Assembly: GCA_900470445.1 (NCBI GenBank)
Contig: UCAU01000030.1
Span: 1-64,000, forward strand
Reading direction: 5' to 3'
Length of the DNA stretch: 64,000 nt
DNA from: Hyphomicrobiales bacterium
Lineage (GTDB): Bacteria; Pseudomonadota; Alphaproteobacteria; Rhizobiales; Devosiaceae
Position 1 is the first letter of the stretch. Each line of letters starts with the position of its first letter. Positions 28,936 to 38,723 of this stretch are shown piece by piece. Made by a program: the position numbers and the translations under genes. Under the pieces are notes generated by a model. It ran no database searches. It was given only the letters and a program-made list of their open reading frames with translations, and was not told the DNA's origin.

Positions 28936-28953
28936 TAGTATGATAACATACTA
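28936..28953. promoter_or_regulatory. Perfect palindrome, probable GntR operator
   Basis: TAGTATGATAACATACTA has two perfect 7-bp arms around a 4-bp centre. It lies midway between the dehydrogenase start at 28909 and the GntR start at 28985, an ideal site for dual control. FadR-subfamily GntR proteins commonly bind short A/T-rich dyads of this shape. Confidence 0.7.
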
Positions 28954-28984
28954 GTCGTATTAATTTTGGGTGCAAGGATATCCC

Positions 28985-29671
28985 GTGCGAGAAAATATGG
29001 CGGATGCGACGGCAATGCGGCTGCGGGCGCAGATTATCGAGTACGAGATGGGGGAGGGGGATAAGCTTCCGCCCGAGAGTGCCCTGGCCCCCAGCTTGGG
29101 TGTGAGCCGGACGGTGCTGCGAGAAGCGGTGGCGCGGCTGAAGGCCCAGGGAGAGTTGACCAGCCGCCGCGGTGCAGGGGTTTTTGTTGGGCGCTCTGAG
29201 CAGCGCGTCCTGCGACTCGAGGCAGGCGATCGGGGTGCAGTTCCGGAAATCCTGCTCGATCTCGAAATCCGAGTTGCTCTGGAAGTGGAGGCGGCGGGCC
29301 TTGCGGCACGACGCAGGCGGGATGAGCATATCCACGCTATGCGCCACGCTATCGATGAACAGGCTGAGGCCGGTACCCCAGATTTGGCAGGGGCGGCGGA
29401 CTATGCCTTTCACCGCGCAATAGCCGTGGCGTCGTGCAATCCACGCTTCGTTAGTCTCTTAGATCAAATGGGTCTCAATGCAATTCCGCGCACCCGGTTG
29501 CGTCTGCGCAATAACGGGGATCACGCTGGATATGCAGCCCAATTGGTCGATGAGCATCGCGCCATTCTCGATGCCATTGGTGCGCAGGATTCCGCCTACG
29601 CCCGCGACGCGATGCGACAGCACCTTTCACGCAGTATTCAACGCTATAAGCAGGCTGTGGACGCGGCATGA
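28985..29671 (+). CDS. GntR/FadR-family transcriptional regulator
   Basis: About 228 residues. The winged helix-turn-helix is complete (PPESALAPSLGVSRTVLREA, RRGAGVFVG), followed by the all-helical FCD ligand domain with the metal-binding pattern D-x-x-x-H (DYAFHRAIA) and H-x-x-x (DEHRAILDAI). The GTG at 28985 is 6 bases after AAGGA; other starts at 28970 and 28997 are possible. It overlaps the next gene by 4 bases, so it is co-transcribed with the enolase-superfamily genes it probably controls. FCD regulators usually sense organic or sugar acids. Confidence 0.9.
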   Translation: MRENMADATAMRLRAQIIEYEMGEGDKLPPESALAPSLGVSRTVLREAVARLKAQGELTSRRGAGVFVGRSEQRVLRLEAGDRGAVPEILLDLEIRVALEVEAAGLAARRRRDEHIHAMRHAIDEQAEAGTPDLAGAADYAFHRAIAVASCNPRFVSLLDQMGLNAIPRTRLRLRNNGDHAGYAAQLVDEHRAILDAIGAQDSAYARDAMRQHLSRSIQRYKQAVDAA

Positions 29672-30753
29672 AAGTCACCAATCTCATTACCATTCCTGCC
29701 CGTCGCCAACTGGAGCGCTCAATCGGCAATGCAACGGCGCAAATCTCCGTCATGTCTTACCTAGCCGTAAGGCTTGAAACCGATGAGGGGGTTGTCGGCG
29801 AGAATCTGATCTTCACCATCCGGCCCGAACAGCTCAAGCTCTTGGACGCCATGGTGCATGTCCTGCGCGACGCAGTAATCGGTCGCGATGCCCACGATGT
29901 GGCGGGCTTCTGGGCCGATGCCTGGCGGCGCATCAATTTCATCGGTTTTGCCGGTGTGTCCATCATGGGTATATCGGCCATTGATGGTGCGCTGTGGGAT
30001 CTTCGAGGCAAGGCGTCTGGAATCTCGGTTTCGCAACTGGCAGGCCAGGCGCGCAAGAAGGTTCCTGCCTATGCCAGTGGTGGACTGTGGCTAACCCAGA
30101 CAATTGACGAAATCGCGCAGGAGGCCGCCGACTTCGTGGCGCAGGGCTTTGGTGGGGTGAAGCTGCGGTTGGCGGGACATGCAAAGCTCGATCTGCCGCG
30201 CGTCCGGGCGGTTCGCGAGGCGATCGGAGCGGACGTGGCGTTGATGGTCGATGTCAACCAGGGGCTTGATTTCAAAGCGGCCATTCGCCTTGGCCGGCAG
30301 ATGGAAGAGTTCGGTATCGCCTGGTTCGAAGAGCCGGTGGCGGCCTATGAGCTGGAGCATTCGGCGCAGGTAGCGCGGGCATTGGATATGCCGGTTGCCT
30401 CGGGCGAGAACGAATACACGATCCATGGTTTTCGCCGCATGGCGGAGACAGGGGCCGCCGACATTTGGATGCCTGACCTGCAGCGCGTTGGTGGGCCAAG
30501 CGAGTTTCTACGGGTCGGCGCTCTGGCGGCCGCCCATGGCCTGCCGATCTCCTCGCATCTGTTTCCAGAGATGAGCCTGCAGCTCATGGCGGCCCTGCCC
30601 AACGCCACATTACTCGAGCATGTCGACTGGTTCACGCCCTTTTACGAAGAGCCGCTGGAGCTGGTGAGGGGGGAGGTTTTGGTTCCGGATCGACCGGGCT
30701 GGGGTTTTACGCTGTCATCCGATGCGCTGCGGCATTTCGGGGCCAATGGCTAG
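29668..30753 (+). CDS. Enolase-superfamily enzyme (mandelate racemase group) 1
   Basis: A 361-residue enzyme. Active-site order: the GVKLRLAG lysine/arginine strand, metal ligands D in LMVDVNQG, E in WFEEPV and E in ASGENEY, and the catalytic histidine in ISSHLFPE. The KxR arrangement in place of KxK is notable and differs from the other two family members in this window. It could be a lactone cycloisomerase or an aldarate/aldonate dehydratase. It overlaps the GntR gene (ATGA). The substrate is inferred to be a uronic-acid derivative from its neighbours. Confidence 0.85.
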   Translation: MKVTNLITIPARRQLERSIGNATAQISVMSYLAVRLETDEGVVGENLIFTIRPEQLKLLDAMVHVLRDAVIGRDAHDVAGFWADAWRRINFIGFAGVSIMGISAIDGALWDLRGKASGISVSQLAGQARKKVPAYASGGLWLTQTIDEIAQEAADFVAQGFGGVKLRLAGHAKLDLPRVRAVREAIGADVALMVDVNQGLDFKAAIRLGRQMEEFGIAWFEEPVAAYELEHSAQVARALDMPVASGENEYTIHGFRRMAETGAADIWMPDLQRVGGPSEFLRVGALAAAHGLPISSHLFPEMSLQLMAALPNATLLEHVDWFTPFYEEPLELVRGEVLVPDRPGWGFTLSSDALRHFGANG

Positions 30754-30806
30754 GTAAATTTAGCGTTGAGTGTCACTTTTCTCCATGGATAAAAATCGGA
30801 ACCGCC

Positions 30807-30826
30807 CTTGTCTGTTGTCAGACAAG
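30807..30826. promoter_or_regulatory. Nested palindrome, probable GntR operator
   Basis: CTTGTCTGTTGTCAGACAAG is a perfect 8+8 inverted repeat. It contains the shorter perfect dyad TTGTCAGACAA (30815-30825), the style bound by FadR-subfamily GntR proteins. It lies 66 bases upstream of the chosen start of the next gene, so a second promoter inside the cluster is likely. The second GntR gene at 38724 is a candidate binder. Confidence 0.7.
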
Positions 30827-30892
30827 ATGATACCAGACGACCAGTTGTTTATAGGAGCCGGATGCATGGAGGCATTCGGTGGGGGAGAGTGG

Positions 30893-32041
30893 ATGCGCAT
30901 TATCGAGGTTAAGAGCCGGGTATTCCTGCACACGACGCGACGCCACCAGGATTCGGCCGGCCATGGCCATCCCGGCGAGCCGCATCGCGTCAAACAGGGG
31001 CTTCTGACCATCGTTACCGACGACGGGCATGAGGGGCATTGCTTCAGCGCGCCGGAAACCATCCGCCCGTATCTGATCGAGACCTTCATTTCCAAGGTGC
31101 TGATCGGGCAGGATCCGTTCGACCGCGAGCGGCTGTGGCAGGAACTAGCCCATTGGCAGCGCGGCAGCTCAGGGCAGTTAAGTGATCGCACGCTCAATGC
31201 CGTGGACAGTGCCCTATGGGACCTGGCGGGGCGAGCGCTGAACCTGCCTATGCATAAGCTCATCGGTGCCTACCGCGACAAGGTGCCCGCCTATGGCAGC
31301 ACGATGTGCGGCGACACGTTGGAAGGCGGGCTTGCCACACCCGAAGACTATGCGCGTTTTGCAGAGAAACTGGTGAAACGTGGCTATAAGGGTATCAAGC
31401 TTCATACCTGGATGCCGCCGGTTTCCTGGGCGCCGGACGTGAAGATGGACCTTAAGGCCTGTGCTGCCGTACGCGAGGCTGTCGGGCCCGATATCACCCT
31501 GATGCTCGACGCGTTCCACTGGTATTCGCGCAGCGATGCGCTCGAATTGGGCAGGGGCCTTGAAAAGCTCGGCTTTGCCTGGATCGAAGAGCCGATGGAT
31601 GAGCAGAGCATGGCATCCTATGTGTGGCTGGCCGACAATCTCGATATCGATGTCGTGGGCCCGGAAAGCGCTGCAGGCAAGCATCAGTCGCGCGCCGACT
31701 GGGTCAAGGCGGGAGCCTGCGACATCCTGCGGACCGGCGGGATCGATGTGGGCGGAGTAACTCCATCGCTCAAGGCTATCCACCTGGCCGAAAGCTTCGG
31801 CATGCGCTGCGAAATCCACGGCAATGGGGCGCAGAGCCTGATGCTGGCGGCGGTGACCAAGAGCGCCAAATGGTATGAGCGCGGGCTGCTGCATCCTTTC
31901 ATCGAATATGACGACGGGCCCGGATATCTCAATTCACTGTCCGACCCGATGGATGCAGAGGGTTTCGTGCATCTCCCCGATCGCCCCGGCATGGGCGAGG
32001 ACATCAATTTCGATTTCATCAACAACAACCTCGTCGCCTAA
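30893..32041 (+). CDS. Enolase-superfamily sugar-acid dehydratase 2
   Basis: A 382-residue enzyme. The start is the ATG at 30893 behind GGGGGAGAG, so the upstream palindrome stays outside the coding region. Active-site strand GIKLHTW (KxH), metal ligands D in [10 protein letters not shown] in WIEEPMDE and E in VGPESAAG, and histidine in EIHGNGAQS are visible. The adjacent KdgD gene makes an aldarate dehydratase that yields 5-keto-4-deoxyglucarate the simplest role. It is not a close match to classical GudD as far as I can judge. The long palindrome upstream suggests separate regulation. Confidence 0.83.
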   Translation: MRIIEVKSRVFLHTTRRHQDSAGHGHPGEPHRVKQGLLTIVTDDGHEGHCFSAPETIRPYLIETFISKVLIGQDPFDRERLWQELAHWQRGSSGQLSDRTLNAVDSALWDLAGRALNLPMHKLIGAYRDKVPAYGSTMCGDTLEGGLATPEDYARFAEKLVKRGYKGIKLHTWMPPVSWAPDVKMDLKACAAVREAVGPDITLMLDAFHWYSRSDALELGRGLEKLGFAWIEEPMDEQSMASYVWLADNLDIDVVGPESAAGKHQSRADWVKAGACDILRTGGIDVGGVTPSLKAIHLAESFGMRCEIHGNGAQSLMLAAVTKSAKWYERGLLHPFIEYDDGPGYLNSLSDPMDAEGFVHLPDRPGMGEDINFDFINNNLVA

Positions 32042-32067
32042 GCGACCACGATCCTGAAGGTTTTGCC

Positions 32068-33003
32068 ATGACTGCTTCGACCAACATCACTCTTGATCCG
32101 CAAGCGCTCAAACACGCCCTGTCGGAGGGCCTGATGTCCTTTCCGATCACCGATTTCGCCGACAATGGCGACTTTAACGAGGTCGGCTATCGGCAACGGC
32201 TGGAATGGCTCATTCCCTACGGCGCCAAGGTGCTGTTTGCTGCCGGCGGCACAGGCGAGGGTTTCTCGCTGACCGCTGAGGAGCATGGCCGCGTTATTCG
32301 CACCGCTGTCGAGACCTGCGCGGAGACGACACCAATCATTGCGGGCGTGGGTTACAATACGCGTATGGCCATCGAAATGGCGCGCAATGCCCAGGCGGCG
32401 GGTGCGGCCGGCATCATGCTGATGCCCCATTATCTGACGGAGTCGAACCAGGATGGGCTGTTTGCCCATATCGACGCGGTCTGCTCGGCGGTCAGCATCG
32501 GCGTGGTGGTCTATAATCGCGGCGTCTGCAAGCTCCTGCCTGGTACCGTCGAGCGCCTGGCGGCCAAGCATGCCCATCTCATCGGCTTCAAGGACGGCAT
32601 CGGCGATATCGAGGCGGTGACGGCCGTGCATGCGACCATGGGCGATCGGCTGGCCTATCTGGGTGGTCTGCCGACCGCCGAGCTTTTTGCCGAGGCCTAT
32701 CTGGGCGCAGGCTTTCCTGTCTATTCGTCGGCCGTATTCAACTTCATTCCGCGCACGGCGATGGAATTCTACCGCGCCGTGCAGTCGGGCGATCGTGCCA
32801 CCACTGCGCGCCTGCTCAAGGATTTCTTCCTGCCTTATGCTGCCATCCGCAACCGGGCAGGGGGCTATGCCGTGTCGATCATCAAGGCCGGCGCCAAGGT
32901 GGTCGGCCATTCGGCCGGGCCGGTTCGCCCGCCGCTGTCCAATTGCACGGACAAGGATATCGCCGACCTGCGCGTGCTGGTCGAGGCGCTGGGGCCGCAA
33001 TAA
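32068..33003 (+). CDS. kdgD: 5-dehydro-4-deoxyglucarate dehydratase
   Basis: A 311-residue class I aldolase-fold enzyme of the DHDPS/NAL superfamily, matching KdgD. The Schiff-base lysine is K175 in GFKDGIGD, the active-site tyrosine Y149 in VVYNRG, and the carboxylate-binding loop is GGTGEGFSL. KdgD converts 5-keto-4-deoxy-D-glucarate to 2-oxoglutarate semialdehyde, water and CO2. Its presence ties the cluster to oxidative uronate/aldarate breakdown. The semialdehyde dehydrogenase that would complete the path is not in this cluster; the aldehyde dehydrogenase at 11909 could serve. Confidence 0.88.
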   Translation: MTASTNITLDPQALKHALSEGLMSFPITDFADNGDFNEVGYRQRLEWLIPYGAKVLFAAGGTGEGFSLTAEEHGRVIRTAVETCAETTPIIAGVGYNTRMAIEMARNAQAAGAAGIMLMPHYLTESNQDGLFAHIDAVCSAVSIGVVVYNRGVCKLLPGTVERLAAKHAHLIGFKDGIGDIEAVTAVHATMGDRLAYLGGLPTAELFAEAYLGAGFPVYSSAVFNFIPRTAMEFYRAVQSGDRATTARLLKDFFLPYAAIRNRAGGYAVSIIKAGAKVVGHSAGPVRPPLSNCTDKDIADLRVLVEALGPQ

Positions 33004-33014
33004 TCGAAACGTCC

Positions 33015-33054
33015 TCCCAGGCGTGGCCCGGCGTCAAGCCGGGCCGATCTGGGA
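33015..33054 (+). terminator. Two-level stem-loop between kdgD and importer genes
   Basis: An 8-bp GC stem, GGCCCGGC with GCCGGGCC around a 5-base loop (33025-33045), is flanked by an outer pair TCCCAG/CTGGGA. There is no T-run, so it may be a partial terminator or an mRNA 3' stabiliser rather than a full stop. Confidence 0.5.
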
Positions 33055-33092
33055 CCTGAATTTCTGGAAGTTCTAGTGGTTGGAGGAGACCC

Positions 33093-34691
33093 ATGAAACA
33101 CCTGCTTATTGCGTCGATGATGGCGCTCGCTATTGCCCTGCCAATGCCGGCCGCCATGGCCGCAACGCCCGACGACCAGTTGGTCATAGGCCTCAGCATG
33201 AGCAACATCCTGACTGTGGACCCTGCAGCCATTGCGGGGCGTGAAGCCACGGCCATAGTGACCAATGTCTACGACACGCCCGTGCAGCTCGACGCCGTCG
33301 AACGCACGACGGTCAATCCGGGTCTGGCCGAAAGCTGGCAGATCAGCGAGGACGGCACCACGGTGACGCTCAACTTCCGCCAGGACGCCAAGTTCGCCTC
33401 CGGCAATCCCGTGACGGTTGAAGACGCCCTGTGGTCGTGGAAACGGATCCTGCAGCTCGAGCTGGTAGGCTCGGCATCGTGGCAGGCCTATGGCTTCACG
33501 CTCGACAATTTCGACGACCATGTGCGGGCCGAGGGCAATTCCATCGTGGTCACCCTGCCTGAGGCTGGCGATCCGCTGCTGATCCTCTATCTTTTCGGCA
33601 AGCCGAGCGCGGCCTCGGTGGTCGATCGGGCCGTGGCGCTGGAGCACGAGGTCGATGGTGATCTGGGCGCCGCCTGGCTTACCACCAATACGGCCGGTTC
33701 GGGCCCTTTCGTACTGCGCAACTGGACGGCCAACGACACAATCATCCTTGATCGCAATGATGATTATTGGGGCGGCGCCGCCCCGATGCGCCGCGTGCTG
33801 ATCCGCCATATGCCGGAATCGCAGACCAAGCGCCTGATGCTGGAGCGTGGCGATCTGGATGTGGGTTTTGCCTTGTCGGTGCCCGACATCAATGCCCTGT
33901 CGAGCAATGAGGCGGTGGAAGTCCAAGCGGTCGCCAGTTCCGGCTTTTATTTCCTGGCCGTCAACATGAAGGACGAGCGCTTCGCCAATCAGGACACTCG
34001 TCTGGCGCTGCGCTACCTGATCGACTACCAGGGCATCAACACCACGATCATGCCCAATTACGGCGTGCTGCATCAGCGTCCGGTTTCGCCCGGCGTTATC
34101 GGCAGTATCGAGGATCCCGGCTATGCGCTCGATGTCGAGAAGGCCAAGCAATATCTGGCAGATGCCGGCTATGCGGACGGCTTCAGCGTGAAGCTGCTGG
34201 CGCTCAACGAGCCGCCTTTCCTTGATATTGCAACCTCGATCCAGGGCACGCTGGCCCAGGCTGGCATCCAGGCCGAGATCGTCACCGGCACGGGCAACCA
34301 GGTTTATGGCCCGATGCGCGAACGCACCTTCGAAATGATCGTGGGTCGCGGTGGTGGCGGTCAGGAACCGCATCCGCATTCCAACATGCAGGCCCTGGTG
34401 ATCAACCCGGACAACTCCGACGATGCAGGCCTGTCTGGTCTGATCGGCTGGCGCACCTCCTTCTATGACGAGGCGCTGAACAAGTTGGCATTGGATGCCC
34501 TGCTGGAACGTGATCCGGTGCAGCAGGAAAAGCTCTATCAGGACGTCCAGTATCTCTACGAGGACCTGGTGCCGGCGCTGCAGCCGATTTCGGCTGTGGT
34601 GGATACGGTGGTGTTCAGCGCCGATCTCGAGGGCTACCAGAACCATTATGGCTGGACCACCCGCTTCAACACGGTCAGCAAAAGCCGTTAA
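33093..34691 (+). CDS. ABC transporter binding protein, family 5 (peptide/opine class)
   Basis: A 532-residue periplasmic binding protein. The signal peptide ends at PAAMA near residue 25. The mature protein has the DppA/OppA pattern, for example VTVEDALWSWKRIL, SGPFVLRNWTANDTIILDRN and VEKAKQYLADAGYADGF. Family 5 proteins bind peptides, nickel complexes or oligosaccharides. In this cluster an acidic oligosaccharide is the most consistent ligand, but that is inference. A GGAGGAG site precedes the start, and a hairpin follows the stop. Confidence 0.9.
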   Translation: MKHLLIASMMALAIALPMPAAMAATPDDQLVIGLSMSNILTVDPAAIAGREATAIVTNVYDTPVQLDAVERTTVNPGLAESWQISEDGTTVTLNFRQDAKFASGNPVTVEDALWSWKRILQLELVGSASWQAYGFTLDNFDDHVRAEGNSIVVTLPEAGDPLLILYLFGKPSAASVVDRAVALEHEVDGDLGAAWLTTNTAGSGPFVLRNWTANDTIILDRNDDYWGGAAPMRRVLIRHMPESQTKRLMLERGDLDVGFALSVPDINALSSNEAVEVQAVASSGFYFLAVNMKDERFANQDTRLALRYLIDYQGINTTIMPNYGVLHQRPVSPGVIGSIEDPGYALDVEKAKQYLADAGYADGFSVKLLALNEPPFLDIATSIQGTLAQAGIQAEIVTGTGNQVYGPMRERTFEMIVGRGGGGQEPHPHSNMQALVINPDNSDDAGLSGLIGWRTSFYDEALNKLALDALLERDPVQQEKLYQDVQYLYEDLVPALQPISAVVDTVVFSADLEGYQNHYGWTTRFNTVSKSR

Positions 34692-34699
34692 CGCCTAAG

Positions 34700-34726
34700 C
34701 GCAGCGGCCCTCGCATGGCCGCTGCG
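34700..34726 (+). other. GC-rich stem-loop between binding protein and permease genes
   Basis: A perfect 10-bp stem CGCAGCGGCC/GGCCGCTGCG has a 7-base loop, followed by TCTTCTTT. An ATG at 34715 lies inside the hairpin, which argues against it being the permease start. The position mirrors the hairpin at 16907. Confidence 0.75.
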
Positions 34727-34750
34727 TCTTCTTTCGCTACGGGAATGAGC

Positions 34751-35791
34751 ATGACTCCGCTATCCGTCCGCTTCAGATCGCAAGCCGTTGGTGCAGCCGG
34801 GTTCGCCGGCTCCATCATCGTGACCCTGTTCGGCTTATTGGTCCTCACCTTCATCATTGGCCGCATGATGCCGGTCGATCCGGTGCTGGCCATTGTGGGC
34901 GATGAGGCCTCGCAGGCCACCTATGATCGCGTCTATGCACAACTTGGCCTCGACCGGCCGCTTTATGAGCAGTTCTTCCGCTTCGTTGCCGACATTTTGC
35001 GCGGCGATTTCGGCGTGGCGCTGCTGACCGGCCGGCCGGTGATCGAGGATATCGCCCGGGTGTTCCCGGCGACCATCGAGCTGGGCACGATTTCCATCAT
35101 CATTGGCACGGGCCTGGGCGTGCCCCTCGGCGTGCTGGCGGCGGTGCGGCGCAACAAATGGCCGGATTACCTGGTACGGTTTTTCGGGCTCATCGCCTAT
35201 TCGACCCCAACCTTCTGGATCGGCCTGATGGGCCTCCTGGTCTTTTACGCCATGCTCGGCTGGTCAGGCGGCAGCGGACGGGTCGAGGTTTATTATACCG
35301 GGCTGGTCAGCCCGATCACCGGCTTCCTGCTGATCGACAGCATATGGGTGGGCGAGTGGGATGTGTTCTGGAGCGCGTTGCGCAATATCTGGCTGCCGGC
35401 GCTGGTGCTGGGGCTCAACTCCATGGCCTATATCAGCCGCATGACGCGCAGCTTCATGATGGAGCAGCTAGGCCAGGAATATGTCATCACCGCACGGGTC
35501 AAGGGCCTGTCGCGCAACCAGGTGGTGTGGCGCCATGCCTTCCGCAATATTCGCGTGCAACTGGTGACCATCGTGGCGCTCGCCTATGGCGGGCTGCTGG
35601 AAGGCGCCGTGCTGGTCGAGACCGTGTTCTCCTGGCCCGGCTTTGGCGGTTATCTCACCAGCAATCTGATGATCGGCGACATGAATGCCGTCATGGCCTG
35701 CACGCTGCTGGTGGGGGTGTTGTTCATCGCGCTCAACCTCCTCTCCGACCTTCTCTACCGGGTATTCGACCCAAGGACACGTGCCACATGA
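34751..35791 (+). CDS. ABC transporter permease (DppB class)
   Basis: A 346-residue permease with six hydrophobic segments. The first helix and loop are typical of DppB ([35 protein letters not shown]). The EAA-like loop is [20 protein letters not shown] followed by KGLS. I chose the ATG at 34751, 6 bases after GGGA; in-frame ATGs at 34745 and 34715 are alternatives. It overlaps the next permease gene by 4 bases. Confidence 0.88.
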   Translation: MTPLSVRFRSQAVGAAGFAGSIIVTLFGLLVLTFIIGRMMPVDPVLAIVGDEASQATYDRVYAQLGLDRPLYEQFFRFVADILRGDFGVALLTGRPVIEDIARVFPATIELGTISIIIGTGLGVPLGVLAAVRRNKWPDYLVRFFGLIAYSTPTFWIGLMGLLVFYAMLGWSGGSGRVEVYYTGLVSPITGFLLIDSIWVGEWDVFWSALRNIWLPALVLGLNSMAYISRMTRSFMMEQLGQEYVITARVKGLSRNQVVWRHAFRNIRVQLVTIVALAYGGLLEGAVLVETVFSWPGFGGYLTSNLMIGDMNAVMACTLLVGVLFIALNLLSDLLYRVFDPRTRAT

Positions 35792-36708
35792 CTGACACTG
35801 GCAATCCCAAGTTGAGCTGGCGGGACTATTTCACCAGCGACACGGTGAGCAGCATGCGCCAGGCCACGGCCCAGCGCATCTACTGGAGCCTGCGCGCCTT
35901 TTTCGTCAATCCCCTGGCTGTGTTCGGGCTGGTGGTCGTCCTCGTCATGGTGTTGGCAGCGATCTTCGCGCCGCTGATCGCCACCCATGAGCCCAATGTG
36001 CAGAACCTCAATGCAGCTTTGCAGCCGCCCGGCGCGGCCAATTGGCTGGGCACGGACGAACTTGGTCGCGATATCTATAGCCGCATCGTCTACGGTTCGC
36101 GCATCTCGATCTATATCGTTCTGCTGGTCTCGGTGATCGTCGCGCCGGTGGGATTGCTGATCGGCATGGCCGCGGGCTATGTCGGCGGCTGGGTTGACCG
36201 CGTGCTGATGCGGATCACCGATATCTTTCTGTCCTTCCCCAGTCTGATCCTGGCGCTGGCCTTCGCGGCGGCGCTGGGGCCGGGCATCGAAAACGCGGTG
36301 ATCGCCATTGCGTTGACCTCCTGGCCATCCATTGCGCGCCTCGCGCGGGCCGAGACACTGACCATGCGGGCCTCCGATTTCATTGCCGCAGCAGAGGTTT
36401 CGGGGGCATCGGCTTTCCGCATCCTGCGCCGGCATGTCCTGCCGGTCTGCGTGCCGTCGGTGATCGTGCGCATCATGCTCAACATGTCGGGCGTGCTGTT
36501 GACCGCGGCAGGCCTCGGTTTCCTGGGCCTGGGCGCACAACCGCCGACGCCCGAATGGGGCGCCATGACCTCGGCCGGACGTCGCTTCATGATCGACAGT
36601 TGGTGGGTGGTCACCATGCCGGGCATGGCCATCCTCATCGTCGCCTTGGCCTTCAACCTGTTCGGGGACGGTCTGCGCGACGTGCTCGATCCGCGCCAGT
36701 CGAGGTAG
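35788..36708 (+). CDS. ABC transporter permease (DppC class)
   Basis: A 306-residue partner permease. An N-terminal cytoplasmic tail is followed by the DppC hallmark [18 protein letters not shown], the EAA loop [19 protein letters not shown], and the C-terminal [15 protein letters not shown]. The ATG at 35788 overlaps the DppB stop (ATGA). The open frame extends upstream only as a shadow. Confidence 0.92.
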   Translation: MTDTGNPKLSWRDYFTSDTVSSMRQATAQRIYWSLRAFFVNPLAVFGLVVVLVMVLAAIFAPLIATHEPNVQNLNAALQPPGAANWLGTDELGRDIYSRIVYGSRISIYIVLLVSVIVAPVGLLIGMAAGYVGGWVDRVLMRITDIFLSFPSLILALAFAAALGPGIENAVIAIALTSWPSIARLARAETLTMRASDFIAAAEVSGASAFRILRRHVLPVCVPSVIVRIMLNMSGVLLTAAGLGFLGLGAQPPTPEWGAMTSAGRRFMIDSWWVVTMPGMAILIVALAFNLFGDGLRDVLDPRQSR

Positions 36709-36711
36709 GCG

Positions 36712-37566
36712 ATGACCCAGAACATCCTTTCGATCAAAAATCTCAATGTCCGCTATTTCGGCGCCCGCGGCGCCATGCACGCGGTGCGCAACGTCAGCTT
36801 CGATGTGGGCCGGGAAAAGGTCGCCATTATCGGGGAATCGGGTTCGGGCAAATCGACCGTCGGCCGCGCCCTGTTGCGCCTGCTGCCCGACATTGCTCGC
36901 ATTGAGGCCGACAATCTGGATTTCGAAGGCCAGCACATGCTGTCGCTTAGCGAAAAGCAGATGCAGGACATTCGCGGTCGGCGCATCTCGATGATCCTGC
37001 AGGACCCCAAATTTTCGCTCAATCCCGTGATAAGCGTGGGCGAGCAGGTGAGCGAAGCCTACCTTGCCCATTTCAAGGTGAGCCGGGCAGAAGCGAAAAA
37101 GCGCGCCATCGCCCAGCTCGCGGCCGTGCGCATTCGCGACCCTGAACATGTCTATGGACTTTACCCGCACGAAGTCTCGGGCGGCATGGGACAGCGCATC
37201 ATGATCGCCATGATGCTGATCCCCGATCCCGCGCTGATCATCGCCGATGAGCCGACGTCGGCGCTGGATGTGACGGTGCGGCTACAGGTGTTGGCGCTGC
37301 TCGACGATCTCGTACAGGAGCGGGGCATCGGGCTGCTGTTTATCAGCCACGATCTCAACCTGGTGCAGAGCTTCTGCGATCGCGTGCTTATCATGTATGC
37401 CGGCCAGATCGTTGAGGAATTGCCGGCCGATCAGCTCGATAAGGCGCAGCACGAATATAGCCGGGGCCTGCTTGCCTCGCTGCCGCGTATCGGCCAGCGG
37501 CGTGATCGCCTGCCCACGCTCAACCGCCGCAGTGAATGGGCACTTGACCTGGTGAAGCAGCAATGA
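36712..37566 (+). CDS. ABC transporter ATPase (DppD class)
   Basis: A 284-residue ATPase with Walker [10 protein letters not shown], a Q-loop in [12 protein letters not shown], a signature [15 protein letters not shown] and Walker [13 protein letters not shown]. The signature has glycine where most relatives have arginine (GMGQR in place of GMRQR). It is about 40 residues shorter than typical DppD and lacks the usual cysteine-rich tail. It overlaps the DppF-type gene by 4 bases. Confidence 0.9.
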   Translation: MTQNILSIKNLNVRYFGARGAMHAVRNVSFDVGREKVAIIGESGSGKSTVGRALLRLLPDIARIEADNLDFEGQHMLSLSEKQMQDIRGRRISMILQDPKFSLNPVISVGEQVSEAYLAHFKVSRAEAKKRAIAQLAAVRIRDPEHVYGLYPHEVSGGMGQRIMIAMMLIPDPALIIADEPTSALDVTVRLQVLALLDDLVQERGIGLLFISHDLNLVQSFCDRVLIMYAGQIVEELPADQLDKAQHEYSRGLLASLPRIGQRRDRLPTLNRRSEWALDLVKQQ

Positions 37567-38351
37567 GCCTGATCGATATCCAAGACCTCTCGCTCGAACT
37601 CGGCCAGGGCCTGCGCCGCCGCAAGATTCTCGATTCCCTCACCATCGCCGTCGAGCCGGGCCAGACCTTTGGGTTGGTCGGCGAATCTGGTTCGGGCAAG
37701 TCGACCGTGCTGCGCTGCATTGCCGGGCTCTACAAGCATTGGACTGGCTCAATCGTGGTGGATGGCCAGACCTTCCATAGCGCCGATCGGCTGGAATGGT
37801 GTCGCAATGTGCAGATGGTGTTCCAGGACCCTTATGGGTCCCTCCATCCCAAGCACCAGATCGAGGATATCATTGCCGAGCCGCTGCATGTGCATGGGCT
37901 GGACAATATCGGCGCGCGGGTGAGCGAGGCGCTCGATCAGGTCGGACTGCCCGGTAAGTTCCGCTACCGCTATCCACACCAGCTCTCCGGCGGACAGCGC
38001 CAGCGTGTCGCCATTGCCCGCGCCATGGTGCTGCGGCCGAAAATTATGTTGCTCGACGAGCCGACTTCGGCGCTCGACGTGTCGATCCAGGCCGAAATCC
38101 TCAATCTCTTCATGGATCTGCGCAAAGAGCTGCAGCTGACCTATCTGCTGGTCAGTCACGATCTGGCGGTGATCGACCACATGTGCAGCGCCTTTGCGGT
38201 GATGCAGAGCGGCAAGATCGTTGAGGTGCTGACGCGCGACGCGCTCGAGAATGGCGGGGCGGAAGCCCCCTATACCCGTACGCTGATCGAGGCGAGCGAA
38301 CGCTATGACCGCGAGCTGGCGCTACGCCATACCGCGGCGGAACGGGTTTAA
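37563..38351 (+). CDS. ABC transporter ATPase (DppF class)
   Basis: A 262-residue ATPase. Walker A is GESGSGKST, the Q-loop lies in VFQDPYGSLHPK, the signature is [15 protein letters not shown], Walker B is [12 protein letters not shown] and the H-loop LVSHDLAV. It is the second motor subunit of the family 5 importer. Short C-terminal extension; no oligopeptide-binding tail. It is followed after 11 bases by the cupin gene, so the operon continues. Confidence 0.9.
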   Translation: MSLIDIQDLSLELGQGLRRRKILDSLTIAVEPGQTFGLVGESGSGKSTVLRCIAGLYKHWTGSIVVDGQTFHSADRLEWCRNVQMVFQDPYGSLHPKHQIEDIIAEPLHVHGLDNIGARVSEALDQVGLPGKFRYRYPHQLSGGQRQRVAIARAMVLRPKIMLLDEPTSALDVSIQAEILNLFMDLRKELQLTYLLVSHDLAVIDHMCSAFAVMQSGKIVEVLTRDALENGGAEAPYTRTLIEASERYDRELALRHTAAERV

Positions 38352-38362
38352 GGAGATTAGGG

Positions 38363-38698
38363 ATGCCCACTTCAGGTAGCTTTCTGCGGGGGACGGACGC
38401 GCAATGGCGGGATGCCGGCGAGGGGCGGCGCATGCAGATGCTGTGCTACAATGATCAGCTGATGATGCTGCGCTGGGAATTTCCGGCTGGTTGGGCCGGT
38501 GAGCCCCATTCCCATCCGCATGCCCAGGCGGCCTATGTCGAAAGCGGACTGTTCGAGATGACGATCGATGGCGTCACCGAACGGCTGGGACCAGGCTCGA
38601 GCTATGTGGTTGCCGGGGGAGTATTGCACGGGGCGGTTTGCATCGAGGCCGGGACTATGGTGGATAGTTTCACGCCCCATCGCGAGGACTACATCTAG
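38363..38698 (+). CDS. KdgF-like cupin protein
   Basis: A 111-residue single-domain cupin with metal ligands H49 and H51 (PHSHPHAQ), Q55 and the second-motif histidine in GGVLHGAV. The ending VDSFTPHREDYI matches the F-S/T-P-x-R-x-D-F/Y close of KdgF proteins. KdgF converts 4,5-unsaturated uronate monomers to the open keto form. Its place behind the importer genes suggests that the imported material is a lyase-cut uronic oligosaccharide. The assignment rests on motif pattern, length and context, so it is likely but not certain. A good AAGGAG site precedes the start. Confidence 0.72.
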   Translation: MPTSGSFLRGTDAQWRDAGEGRRMQMLCYNDQLMMLRWEFPAGWAGEPHSHPHAQAAYVESGLFEMTIDGVTERLGPGSSYVVAGGVLHGAVCIEAGTMVDSFTPHREDYI

Positions 38699-38723
38699 TC
38701 CCGGGTCAGGAGACTTGAGGTCT

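Noticed and set aside
32865..34646. 593-residue minus-strand open frame
   Set aside because: It lies opposite KdgD and the family 5 binding protein; its histidine/aspartate/arginine-rich composition is typical of a shadow frame in GC-rich DNA.
34715..34751. ATG at 34715 as start of the DppB gene
   Set aside because: It lies in the loop of a perfect 10-bp hairpin and lacks a ribosome site; the ATG at 34751 has GGGA at good spacing.
35755..37170. 471-residue minus-strand open frame
   Set aside because: It lies opposite the DppC and DppD genes, with low-complexity RHRHDQ-type composition and no family motif.
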